Source: Thermoplasmata archaeon (GTDB taxonomy: Archaea > Thermoplasmatota > Thermoplasmata > Thermoplasmatales > Thermoplasmataceae). From it: DNA of 64,000 nt. Positions 31,562-41,272 of the stretch are shown piece by piece (position 1 is the first letter of the stretch; each line of letters opens with the position of its first letter). Location: the NCBI GenBank assembly GCA_021806235.1, contig JAJZXU010000017.1, positions 1 through 64,000 on the forward strand. Reading direction: 5' to 3'. A program made the position numbers and the translations under genes. Under the pieces are notes generated by a model, which had not been told where the DNA came from, searched no databases, and saw only the letters and a program-made list of their open reading frames with translations.

Positions 31562-32338
31562 ATGAATGTAATATTATATTACTATTTTATATTCCAGACA
31601 GTTCTTGCATTTGGAATAGTTATAGTTGGCGGTACCGTTGAGGGTTACGGCTATGGCTTATCCCTCGGAACCAACTGGCCATATACAAAGGACATGCCAT
31701 TAAAGGCAAAGGCCGGAGACCCGGAGGTATGGCATAGAATACTTGCAACATTCCTGGGCATTGATGCTGTTATAATGGTTGTGTTAATACACGGAGCACT
31801 TGAAATTACCGGGCTTATCTTAATTATACTTACCGCTTTGCTTGGAATGGCAACCCTGTATACACTGGCAGGCAAAGCTCCATCTGTTGTGCAGGGACTG
31901 CATGATGTACTTGCATATTCAACGGCAATTACATATCTATTGATAGTTACAGGATCATATCCTAATGAAATATCATTAATAATTCATAATATACCGTTAT
32001 TATTCTTCTTTATAGTAATATATATGGGTGGTATGACCACCGGGGAGAGAGGGTATCAGAAAGCAATAGGCTATTTCAAATTTCCTAAAACAAGACCACA
32101 GTGGATATGGACGGTCCACGGGATAAGTGTTGTAATATTCCTATTTTCTCTAATATTTTTCTTTTACAGATACAATATAGCCCTAATAATAATAGCATTT
32201 CAGATAATAGTTGGCATAATAGTATTTATATCGGTTAATAAATCTGCATCAAAACCTGGATTTATAATACCATTGCATCAATTTTTTACAATATTAATAG
32301 TTATATCAATTATACTTCAATTAAGTATATTTAAATAA
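31562..32338 (+). CDS. CtaA/COX15-like (heme A synthase-like) membrane protein
   Basis: About 8 TM; PEVWHRILATFLG (ExxHR), GLHDVLAY, TVHGISVVIF, PLHQFFTILI histidines; no cysteines. Confidence 0.65.
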   Translation: MNVILYYYFIFQTVLAFGIVIVGGTVEGYGYGLSLGTNWPYTKDMPLKAKAGDPEVWHRILATFLGIDAVIMVVLIHGALEITGLILIILTALLGMATLYTLAGKAPSVVQGLHDVLAYSTAITYLLIVTGSYPNEISLIIHNIPLLFFFIVIYMGGMTTGERGYQKAIGYFKFPKTRPQWIWTVHGISVVIFLFSLIFFFYRYNIALIIIAFQIIVGIIVFISVNKSASKPGFIIPLHQFFTILIVISIILQLSIFK

Positions 32339-32353
32339 AAATTTAGATGGATT

Positions 32354-32980
32354 TCATTTTACATTTTCGCGTATTATTTGTTTTATTTCCCTTCTCATCA
32401 GTAAATCTAGAGTTGTTTGTGGTATTCCAAGTACGGATGATAGATCCCTTAAACCTATTTTTTTAGGTACGTCAAAATATCCCCTTTCATAGGCTTCCTT
32501 AAGTATATATTCGGATTTTATGTCTATATGCCTGCCTATATATACCTTGATGTTTGTATCCTCTATATTAAATTTATTTTTTAAAGTATCGTCTATATGC
32601 TTTATTTTATTGTAACCGTTAACATCCATTTCCAGCTGCATATTACCGGCGTAATCAATTCTTTCCAGTTTCATTTTGCTACTATGATTTATCAATCTCT
32701 TCCTTATTATATCTATTACAGGGCATTCCAGTGTTGATATCTGAATCAAAACACAGTTTTTATTTTTTTCAAGTATAGATAGATTATTTGCATGACCATA
32801 ACTATTGAGATACTCAACGGTTTTATCTATTAATTCAGGTGAATTGGAGTATATTGCTACTGTTTCACTCATAACATTATTATCAAAATTCTGGTTTATT
32901 ACCTTTATCCTCACATTAAAATCATGTATTAGCTCATACGCAAAGCATTTGTCATATTTAAAGGAATATAAAACTTTCAT
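32354..32980 (-). CDS. HTH_10 (bacterio-opsin activator-type) transcriptional regulator
   Basis: C-terminal KEAYERGYFDVPKKIGLRDLSSVLGIPQTTLDLLMRREIKQII. Confidence 0.85.
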   Translation of the reverse strand: MKVLYSFKYDKCFAYELIHDFNVRIKVINQNFDNNVMSETVAIYSNSPELIDKTVEYLNSYGHANNLSILEKNKNCVLIQISTLECPVIDIIRKRLINHSSKMKLERIDYAGNMQLEMDVNGYNKIKHIDDTLKNKFNIEDTNIKVYIGRHIDIKSEYILKEAYERGYFDVPKKIGLRDLSSVLGIPQTTLDLLMRREIKQIIRENVK

Positions 32981-33409
32981 TGTAGGTCATTGTCTATAAT
33001 ATAGTGGTGGTTCTTAAACTTTGTGATTTAATAAATTTTGTGACTTAATTTAAAATTATTGAAAATATGTAGATATTTTATTGCTTAAAATATAATATTA
33101 TAAATAATATCGACACTGTGTTTATCTGAATCAACATTAAATAACATTTATTATCATATATAAAAATAAAAAATCTTGAATAATATAAAGAATAATAGAA
33201 CATATAGCCATTTTTTGTATACCTATATTAACATTTACCCTCCATTATTAATGCTTACAAAAACCCTTTTAAATATTCTGGGGATAATGACCGGAGGTTT
33301 AAGCAATTCCTGAAAGACAATAACTTCCGGATATAATGTTAACAGAGTCCACAAAAACCATGACCTGATAATAGTAAATGATATAATAAATAATAAAATA
33401 TCTGGGTGT

Positions 33410-34573
33410 ATGATGCGATTATTTGACAGAAAACAATTTAGAATTTTATTACTTGTATCACTTACTATTGGTATGAGGACCCTCGGTTTATTCATGGTGC
33501 TTCCAATATTTTCATTGTATGGTGAAAAATTTACAGATTCATATTTGCTGATAGGTTTGGCCCTTGGGGCATATGGTATCACAATGGCTATATTTCAAAC
33601 TCCACTTGGGAGGTTATCTGATAAATATGGGAGAAAATTAATAATTTCTATAGGTATTATTACATTTATAATAGGCAATATTATATGTGCTGATCCGGTA
33701 AATATATATGGATTGATTCTGGGAAGGCTGGTAGAAGGTGCAGGTGCGGTTAGTTCTGCGGGTATAGCCCTTGTACATGAAAATGTGCCCGTTAATACAA
33801 GGAATGTATCTGATGCAATAATAGGTATAGCAATAGGCTTTTCTTTTATGCTTGGCGTTATTGCTGGACCATTATTAAGTGTTGTTGTGAGTTATTCTAC
33901 CCTGTTTATAATAGTTGCAGTAATAGGTGTATTATCATTTATACCGTTATTAACAATAGAGGAAACAAGAAAGGACTATGCATTTGAAACAAAAGCAAAG
34001 ATGGATTTTAAACTTGCCATAATCTCTATAATAAGTTTCTTCATATATTTTTATATGATAATTTTTTATTTCTATTTGCCGTTCTTTTCACTTAAATATT
34101 TCAATGTAAGCCATTTTTATGAGTTTTTAATACCCGTTGTAATTATAGCAGGAGTTGTAGGGTTGGCAATAGCAAGGCCTGCGGATAAAAATAAAACTGT
34201 GCTGTTTTCTCTGATTTCACTGATAATATTGCTTATAAGTGTTCCAGTATTCTTTTTGAATAATAGGGTAAACGATGTAACATATTTTGGATTAAGTGTA
34301 GCAGCTTTTTACTCGGGGTATATAATAAGTGAAACTGTATTTCCAACACTGATTACAAGACTGGCAAGGGAAGATAGCTATGGCGGAAATCTTGGATTTT
34401 ATACATCAATGCAACATGCTGGGGTGTTTGCCGGCGCTGTTTTTGCGGGATTATTATTAGTAAAGATAAATCAGGATCTATCAATTATGATACTGCTTAT
34501 TATTTCCTTTGCTTTCAGTATATTTTTATTATATATTTTAACAAAATTCAAGGAAATATATCTAAAAGACTGA
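33410..34573 (+). CDS. MFS transporter
   Basis: 12-TM pattern; ALGAYGITMAIFQTPLGRLSDKYGRKLII MFS loop 2-3 motif. Confidence 0.9.
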   Translation: MMRLFDRKQFRILLLVSLTIGMRTLGLFMVLPIFSLYGEKFTDSYLLIGLALGAYGITMAIFQTPLGRLSDKYGRKLIISIGIITFIIGNIICADPVNIYGLILGRLVEGAGAVSSAGIALVHENVPVNTRNVSDAIIGIAIGFSFMLGVIAGPLLSVVVSYSTLFIIVAVIGVLSFIPLLTIEETRKDYAFETKAKMDFKLAIISIISFFIYFYMIIFYFYLPFFSLKYFNVSHFYEFLIPVVIIAGVVGLAIARPADKNKTVLFSLISLIILLISVPVFFLNNRVNDVTYFGLSVAAFYSGYIISETVFPTLITRLAREDSYGGNLGFYTSMQHAGVFAGAVFAGLLLVKINQDLSIMILLIISFAFSIFLLYILTKFKEIYLKD

Positions 34574-34657
34574 TTTGTTTTTTATATATAAAAAATCATT
34601 TATAGAATATGTTAAACAATATCTGCTATAAATAATAAATATCTTATCAGTATTATA

Positions 34658-35158
34658 ATGAAAAGATGGATTCTTGTTATAGGGATAGTTTTACTTCTTA
34701 TTGGTGTTGCACTGTATGGTTACGAAAATTTTGAAAGACCAGGAATAACAATGGATAAATTTACACACAGTAATAATGAATATCTATCTGGCAATATGTC
34801 CGTTACCACAAACAATTATATAATATCCGTTAAAAACCCATCAAGCAATTCCGGGCTTGTTCCTGCAAAGGATGTAAAATATATAAATAATACAACAGCC
34901 CTCGGGAAATATGAAGTGCCCGCAGATTATACATTTGGAAATATAAAGGAATATAAAAATGTTACACCGGGAGCCTACGCATTCATAGACTTTTCTTCAA
35001 GAAACCCGGATACAAGTATTACGTATGGGCCATTTGAGTCCCTTGTTTATATAGGATACGCTGGAGATGTTAGTGCCTTTTTAATTGTAATAGGAATAAT
35101 AGTAATGATACCGGGAATAGTTTTAAGAAAGGATTATAAAATAAAAAATATATTTTAG
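34658..35158 (+). CDS. Membrane protein with N- and C-terminal TM helices, unknown
   Basis: ORF; WILVIGIVLLLIGVALYGYE … AFLIVIGIIVMIPGIVL. Confidence 0.6.
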   Translation: MKRWILVIGIVLLLIGVALYGYENFERPGITMDKFTHSNNEYLSGNMSVTTNNYIISVKNPSSNSGLVPAKDVKYINNTTALGKYEVPADYTFGNIKEYKNVTPGAYAFIDFSSRNPDTSITYGPFESLVYIGYAGDVSAFLIVIGIIVMIPGIVLRKDYKIKNIF

Positions 35159-35235
35159 TTTAATATTTTTATAAATATAATAAGTATATCCAACAGTTCC
35201 ACAAATTTAAAAAGTTAAAATACTATTTAGCAATT

Positions 35236-35297
35236 AGCATAGTGAACAAGAAACTCCACCCTCTTCAGAGGTAGGATGAGAGCGAGCTTGAAACCTC
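35236..35297 (+). mobile_element. Possible 3'-end remnant of an IS200/IS605-type (TnpB) element
   Basis: Reads HSEQETPPSSEVG* (TnpB-like C-terminal tail) and contains hairpin CCTCTTCAGAGG with an imperfect outer stem; no tnpA/tnpB body remains. Confidence 0.4.
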
Positions 35298-35298
35298 T

Positions 35299-35372
35299 GG
35301 GTCCGTAGCTCAGCTAGGTAGAGCGATGGACTCTTAATCCATCGGTCAGGGGTCCAAATCCCCTCGGACCCG
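35299..35372 (+). tRNA. tRNA-Lys (CTT anticodon)
   Basis: Acceptor GGGTCCG/CGGACCC, D arm GCTCAGCTAGGTAGAGC, anticodon loop CTCTTAA, T arm GGGGTCCAAATCCCC. Confidence 0.95.
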
Positions 35373-35493
35373 CTCTAAACTTGATGCCGTAATGTACCTG
35401 AGAGTTATAGCATAAATCCTTTACTTTTTACCCCAGTTTTGCAAAACTATTGAATATATTTATATAATCTGATGGGGTATATATAATGCAAAT

Positions 35494-35781
35494 ATGAGAT
35501 TTAAACTAGGAAAATGGAGATGGAACCGCAAAATGGCTATGATATACTGGATATCTCTCTTCATAGGTTCTGGACCCATGTCACTTCTTCTAGGATTTAA
35601 TTCATATAAATCAACTATTTTTGGCAGTGATCCATTTGCTTATTATATGCTTAACGGTATTTTTATAGCCACCTTTTCTGTGGGCTTTATATATATAATT
35701 GATTGGATTGTTAAGAAAAGGAATAAATATAAAGGTTATGATAAAATTACAGGGGATTCCGGCATATATAAGAAAATATGA
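35494..35781 (+). CDS. Small membrane protein (95 aa), unknown
   Basis: Two TM helices. Confidence 0.5.
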   Translation: MRFKLGKWRWNRKMAMIYWISLFIGSGPMSLLLGFNSYKSTIFGSDPFAYYMLNGIFIATFSVGFIYIIDWIVKKRNKYKGYDKITGDSGIYKKI

Positions 35782-35939
35782 AAATCGTATAAACATAAAA
35801 GTTATAATTAAATTACGCAGAAACAGAAAGCTGTTGTATGCAACAGATAACTCTTCTTATTATGATTTACATAGCCATGTTGGACTCCACCTCTTCCCGG
35901 GAAAAGTTGCCATAATGAGTTATTTATTATTCTCAGGAT

Positions 35940-36407
35940 TTATTTTCCGGAATGTGCCAGTTTAGCCTCTCCTTCCATCCTCTGTTTAACATAGGCATAC
36001 ATTGCATCATATAGTGGAAACTGGAGTTTCATGTTCTCGTGATCATCCTTTGCAATCTCCCTGAACCCAAGTGCTGCAGCCTCAAGGCCGGGAGATTCAG
36101 GGGGAATATCTGGAATGTTAGCATCAGCACCCCTGACAATCTTTGCAAATTCAAGAAGTGCGGGATCAGTAAGATTATACTTCTTTATGATTGCGTCAAA
36201 GCTGACATGTTCACTCCCATTCTCCTTATAATGGAAAAGTTCAGCACCGGGTGTATCGAAAGCTATTGCATTTTCTTTCTCTGCAACTTCCAGTACTTTC
36301 TCTTTTGGAACGAAGAGGAATTCAGGTTCCTTATCAATAAACCTTGAGATAACCCACGGACATGCTATCCTGTCTACCTTTGCCTTTTCTCTTGTCACCC
36401 ATTTCAT
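35940..36407 (-). CDS. ChrB-type chromate resistance domain protein
   Basis: MKWVTREKAKVDRIACPWVISRFIDKEPEFLFVP…FDTPGAELFH…HENMKLQFPLYDAMYAY. Confidence 0.88.
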   Translation of the reverse strand: MKWVTREKAKVDRIACPWVISRFIDKEPEFLFVPKEKVLEVAEKENAIAFDTPGAELFHYKENGSEHVSFDAIIKKYNLTDPALLEFAKIVRGADANIPDIPPESPGLEAAALGFREIAKDDHENMKLQFPLYDAMYAYVKQRMEGEAKLAHSGK

Positions 36408-36637
36408 AATTACTTATCATGTTGTAGATATTAAATCTTATCGATTTTATTGTGTACCGGAAAACCTTCTATAGCGATCAGAGATAGAAACGTGCAGTGC
36501 TGATAAAAACCAGATAAATTCATATAAATTATTGAAATAAGCCGTAATAAAATGGGTAAAAAATTAAAGGGCAATATAATTCCTATAAAAAACCTGAAAT
36601 AATGCAAAGTTTATAAATTTATATATTATCATGAGCT

Positions 36638-37789
36638 ATGTATCTATTATATATAGGCTTATTTTCAGGATTTGTTGCAGGTTTATTTTCAGGCATATTT
36701 GTATATTCAAAGGTTCATAAAAAAATATATAATAACATAGGCAAGGATTTAAAGATATCATTGAATGATTTTATGGTAAAACAGAATGAAAGTTTAATAA
36801 ATTCAAGTACGTATGCCTTTAAAAATGCAATAGAAATGGAGAACAGTGAAAATGAAAAAAACGCCATGAAAATTAATAGTTTAATAGAACCATTAAGGAA
36901 TTCACTGATAAACTATCAGAACTATGTGGATAATATAGAAAAGGAAAGGAAAACAGAATCCGGGGCATTGAAGGATAATCTGGATAACCTGTATAAAAAG
37001 ATAAATGACCTGGAAAGTGATACTAAAAAATTAACCGGTGCATTAAAGAACCCATCAATAAGGGGCAAATGGGGAGAAATAACGTTGAGGAGGGTCGTTG
37101 AAATAGCCGGCATGAATCATTACTGCGATTTCTATGAACAGGTTGTTTCAGATGATAGAACAATGAAACCTGATATGGTAATAAATTTACCCAATGGCAG
37201 AAAGATAATTGTAGACTCAAAGGTACCGTTAAATGGCTATTTTGAATATATTGAAAATGAAGAAAATAAAAATATTTACCTTGAAAAATATGTTTCTGTA
37301 TTTAACGGCCATGTAAAGGAGCTGGCATCAAAAAAATACTGGGAAAAATTTGACAACTCGGTAGATTTTGTTGTTATGTTTTTACCCATGGAATCATTAT
37401 TAAGTTTTATAATGGATAACTCCAGAGAACTGATTGAGGATTCCATATCAAGGAAGGTCATAATATCAACACCGGTAACATTAATATCGTTACTGTTAAC
37501 CGTGCATATGGGCTGGAAGGATGTAAATACAATGGAAAACTTCAATGAATTAATATTGAAAATAAAGAACTTTTATAGCAACCTTGAAACATTTATAAAC
37601 GATTTTAATGAAACATCAAAGAACCTTGGCAAAACGGTTGATTCATTTAATAAAACCTCAAGAAGTATGGAGAAAAGGCTGGAACCAATAATAAGCGATT
37701 TAATAAAAAACGAGTTGTCCAAGGATAATTCAGTATTAAAAATGAATGATGTGAATAAAAAACCGGATGAAATTAATCATCTAAACTGA
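36638..37789 (+). CDS. rmuC: RmuC-family DNA recombination protein
   Basis: N-terminal TM, coiled coil, RGKWGEITLRRVVEIAGM…DMVINLPNGRKIIVDSKVPL…VVMFLPMES. Confidence 0.9.
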   Translation: MYLLYIGLFSGFVAGLFSGIFVYSKVHKKIYNNIGKDLKISLNDFMVKQNESLINSSTYAFKNAIEMENSENEKNAMKINSLIEPLRNSLINYQNYVDNIEKERKTESGALKDNLDNLYKKINDLESDTKKLTGALKNPSIRGKWGEITLRRVVEIAGMNHYCDFYEQVVSDDRTMKPDMVINLPNGRKIIVDSKVPLNGYFEYIENEENKNIYLEKYVSVFNGHVKELASKKYWEKFDNSVDFVVMFLPMESLLSFIMDNSRELIEDSISRKVIISTPVTLISLLLTVHMGWKDVNTMENFNELILKIKNFYSNLETFINDFNETSKNLGKTVDSFNKTSRSMEKRLEPIISDLIKNELSKDNSVLKMNDVNKKPDEINHLN

Positions 37790-38061
37790 GTGAATAATCT
37801 ATGGTCAGATTCACCGTTAAATAAACCTATCCGTATTGCGGAATCGATCCATCCGTATGAGTAATTCAATGCAGCAAAGGCATTTATTAAATCATCCTTT
37901 TCGTAGAAATATTTTGCATCCTTATAATAATTTTTTATCATATTTAAATGATCCCTGGCAATACCGTATAAATACGAATCCTCAGGAACTGAGATGCTGA
38001 TTTTATTCAATGCCTCCTCCTCTATTTTAAAATATTTTTCCACCTTTTCCCTTAAATCCAT
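37777..38061 (-). CDS. DUF357-family protein
   Basis: KNYYKDAKYFYEKDDLINAFAALNYSYGWIDSAIRIGLF. Confidence 0.75.
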   Translation of the reverse strand: MDLREKVEKYFKIEEEALNKISISVPEDSYLYGIARDHLNMIKNYYKDAKYFYEKDDLINAFAALNYSYGWIDSAIRIGLFNGESDHRLFTQFR

Positions 38062-38122
38062 TGTTGCATATTATTATTTATTATTTTATTATTCTCAAAA
38101 TTTAAATAAAAAACCATAATAT

Positions 38123-38995
38123 GTGAAAATGAAAAATGTCATAATGAGTGTTGATACTGGCATAGACGATGCCATGGCAATATACCTTTTATCAAAATAT
38201 ATGGATATAGACTATATAATAGCAACATCAGGCAATTCATATCTAAATAATACATTTAATAATACCAGTTTTGTTGTAAACTCATTGAAATTAAATATAC
38301 CTGTTTACAGAGGTTCGGAAAAACCACTGATAAGACCACATTTTGAGGAGAAATACCATGGAGAATATGGATTGGGAGATTATAAGGCAGAAAATGCTGT
38401 AAAAAAGGAAAACGGAATAATTAAATTAATAAATAGCCTGAAAAGTGATAGGTATACCATATTGAGTACGGGACCATTAACGGATATAGCACTGGCATTA
38501 TCCGTGGAACCTGATATATCAAAGAATATAGATAAGATAATAATAATGGGTGGTGCTTTCGGGTTAAATCAGTATGGCGTGGGCAATGTTAATAACGCTG
38601 AATTCAATATATATTATGACCCTGAAGCCGCAAAAATAGTTTTTGAGAATAATGTAAAGGAGTATGTAATAGGACTTGATATTACTATGGATCCTAAATT
38701 TTCAATGGATATTAATGGTTTTAATAGTATTAAGAATAATAATATACCCGAAATTATAGTTAACCTGTCAAAGTATTTAATCTCAGGACATGGCAGGCTA
38801 TATTTCCATGACCCAATTGCTGCTTTGTACCTGATAAATAAAAATCTATTCAAATTCATTGGTGGCGGTATCAAGGTCAATAACGATGGTAGCACAACTA
38901 TATTAAGTGATAATTCAGAGAGTAAATATATAGCGGTAGACCTTGATTACAGTGGATTTAAAACATATTTATATGATAAAATATTTGATATGTAA
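38123..38995 (+). CDS. Inosine-uridine nucleoside hydrolase family protein
   Basis: MSVDTGIDDAMAIYLL metal-binding motif; GPLTDIALAL; MGGAF. Confidence 0.88.
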   Translation: MKMKNVIMSVDTGIDDAMAIYLLSKYMDIDYIIATSGNSYLNNTFNNTSFVVNSLKLNIPVYRGSEKPLIRPHFEEKYHGEYGLGDYKAENAVKKENGIIKLINSLKSDRYTILSTGPLTDIALALSVEPDISKNIDKIIIMGGAFGLNQYGVGNVNNAEFNIYYDPEAAKIVFENNVKEYVIGLDITMDPKFSMDINGFNSIKNNNIPEIIVNLSKYLISGHGRLYFHDPIAALYLINKNLFKFIGGGIKVNNDGSTTILSDNSESKYIAVDLDYSGFKTYLYDKIFDM

Positions 38996-38997
38996 AA

Positions 38998-40215
38998 CTA
39001 TATTCCCAGAATAGACCCGTAGCCTATTAATCTCCATCTGTTTGATATCCTTCTGCCTATTGCAATTCTATCATTTATATTACCTGCAACAGGATATTTT
39101 AATGAAACATCAACCTTTTCATCCCTTATTGATGTTATAACACCAACTGTATTTGCTGTACCCACAGTTAGCATTATTGTTTCGTTTGTTTTTAATGGCT
39201 CTACCTTTAATTCCTCATCAAAACCGACAACCCTGTTTAAAAGGTGGGAATCCATTGTTATATTAAACAGTGTTTGCGGTACCTTTCCCTTTTTACCGAT
39301 TATTCTTCCCGTGAATGAATCACCCTTTGTTAAAAATGGATCCAGACACGTTCCAACTGCTGCCAATCCACCCGGAACTATTGAGTCATAACTATCAGAT
39401 CCGGCCATTAACGAAACTATCTTTGTTGTTATATTTTCCCAGATATTTTTATTTCCCTTTGTTAGCTGTATGCCTGGAGATATTTCTATTTCATCGCCTA
39501 CACTTAATCTGCCCTTAATAAGTGATCCACCAAGAACGCCCCCCTTTAAATTCTTAGGTTTTGTCCCGGGCTTATTTATATCAAATGACCTTGCTATATA
39601 CATCATCGGATCATCGTTTTCATTAAGAACTGGTGTTTTAACTATCTTTTCTATTGCCTCTAAAACTATATCTATATTTGTATTATGATATGCACTTACA
39701 GGGATTACAGGTGAGTTTTCTGCTATACTACCCTTCAAAAAATCTTTTATTTCCCTGTAACTTTCAACTGCTCTTTCCTTTGTTACTAAATCTATTTTAT
39801 TCTGAACTACTATAATTTCCTTAATGCCCATTATTTCCAGGGCTGTTAAATGCTCCCTTGTCTGTGGCTGCGGGCATGATTCATTTGCAGCTATTACCAG
39901 AATTGCACCATTCATTATTGAGGAACCTGATAACATTGTTGCCATTAGTGTCTCATGGCCTGGAGCATCAACTATTGATATGACCCTTGATAACCTGCAA
40001 TCGGCATTTAACTTTTTACTGGAATAAAATTCTTTGCCGTTACTGTTATAACATCTGTATATCGGTGCATCGGCATATCCAAGTTTTATTGATATTCCTC
40101 TCTTAACCTCTTCTGAATGTACATCTGTTTTTTTGCCTGTTAAAGCGTATGTCAAGGTACTTTTACCATGATCGACATGCCCGACCATACCTATATTTAC
40201 AGAAGGCTGTTCCAT
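38998..40215 (-). CDS. eif2g: Translation initiation factor aIF2 subunit gamma
   Basis: GMVGHVDHGKSTLTYALTGKKTD…NSCRLSRVISIVDAPGHETLM; NKIDLV. Confidence 0.96.
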   Translation of the reverse strand: MEQPSVNIGMVGHVDHGKSTLTYALTGKKTDVHSEEVKRGISIKLGYADAPIYRCYNSNGKEFYSSKKLNADCRLSRVISIVDAPGHETLMATMLSGSSIMNGAILVIAANESCPQPQTREHLTALEIMGIKEIIVVQNKIDLVTKERAVESYREIKDFLKGSIAENSPVIPVSAYHNTNIDIVLEAIEKIVKTPVLNENDDPMMYIARSFDINKPGTKPKNLKGGVLGGSLIKGRLSVGDEIEISPGIQLTKGNKNIWENITTKIVSLMAGSDSYDSIVPGGLAAVGTCLDPFLTKGDSFTGRIIGKKGKVPQTLFNITMDSHLLNRVVGFDEELKVEPLKTNETIMLTVGTANTVGVITSIRDEKVDVSLKYPVAGNINDRIAIGRRISNRWRLIGYGSILGI

Positions 40216-40604
40216 TATTGTTCTCCCTTTTCCCCTTTATTTTCTACCGGTTCAAGAGGTGCTTCTCCGTACTGTGTTATAACCATATTTAACTGGGATA
40301 TATCTGAACCTATGATATTCCCCCTGAATGTTATCCTTTTCCTAATTCCCTCTTTACCCTTTCTTCCAGTTTTGTATGAAACCAGAATTCTTTTTCTGCC
40401 CGCTATTGCCAGATCCTTTTTCATCGGGAAACCGTTATTGGCACTTCCACCTGTTAATTTCATCTTATAGCCTGGCATCTCAAAGAAAATACCATCTATC
40501 TCCTCGCCTATTCTCCTTCCAGCTAATGAACCGAGAACATCTTCTGATATTTCTTTTTTGTATGTTTTTCCTATCTTTGTATCTGCAATTACTGCTACTG
40601 CCAT
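40215..40604 (-). CDS. rps6e: Ribosomal protein S6e (start trimmed to MAVAVIADTK)
   Basis: LAGRRIGEEIDG…GYKMKLTGGSANNGFPMKKD. Confidence 0.94.
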   Translation of the reverse strand: MAVAVIADTKIGKTYKKEISEDVLGSLAGRRIGEEIDGIFFEMPGYKMKLTGGSANNGFPMKKDLAIAGRKRILVSYKTGRKGKEGIRKRITFRGNIIGSDISQLNMVITQYGEAPLEPVENKGEKGEQ

Positions 40605-40689
40605 AATAAACACCTTAATAACTATTATTTATTCCCTATTTCATGCTTATTAATAAAATTATAGATTAATTGCATTTTAATATAAATAA

Positions 40690-41235
40690 TCATTTTAGAT
40701 TATTTTCTATTAAAAACGAGATGAAATTATTTATTGCTTTAGACCTGTGAGAAATCCTGTTCTTTTCCTCAAGTGATAGTTCTGCCAGGGTTTGATCTGA
40801 ATTTTCCGGTATGAAGATGGGGTCATAGCCAAATTTATTTTTACCCCTTTCCCTATCAGAAATTTTACCATGCAGAATACCTGTAAACTGGTATATCCTG
40901 TTATAATAAAATGATATTACCGTTTTAAAATAAGCCCTAGATCCGGAGGCAAGTTTTATAATGTTTTTATTTCCAAGTGTTGCCTGCACGTAGGATGCAT
41001 AGGGGCCCGGAAATCCGTTCAGATCCTCTATATATAGCCCGGTATCATCAATAAAATATGGTGAATCAACCACATTCACAAGTTTCTTACAGCTATCATT
41101 TGAGATATATTCTGTACTATCCGCCTGTATTTCTTCATATTCAAGTTTTACCATGTTAATTCTTATTTTATTATTTTCCATAATAGCATTTATCTCATTG
41201 AATTTGTTTAGATTGTGCGTTACAAAATTTATCAT
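40690..41235 (-). CDS. dITP/XTP pyrophosphatase (Ham1/RdgB)
   Basis: [15 protein letters not shown]…[23 protein letters not shown]…[11 protein letters not shown]. Confidence 0.93.
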   Translation of the reverse strand: MINFVTHNLNKFNEINAIMENNKIRINMVKLEYEEIQADSTEYISNDSCKKLVNVVDSPYFIDDTGLYIEDLNGFPGPYASYVQATLGNKNIIKLASGSRAYFKTVISFYYNRIYQFTGILHGKISDRERGKNKFGYDPIFIPENSDQTLAELSLEEKNRISHRSKAINNFISFLIENNLK

Positions 41236-41272
41236 CAGGTTGACATGTTTATAAATTATTTATTTTTTTATT

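Noticed and set aside
33235-33582. 115-aa minus-strand ORF
   Set aside because: Overlaps the MFS transporter start region antisense; no family resemblance
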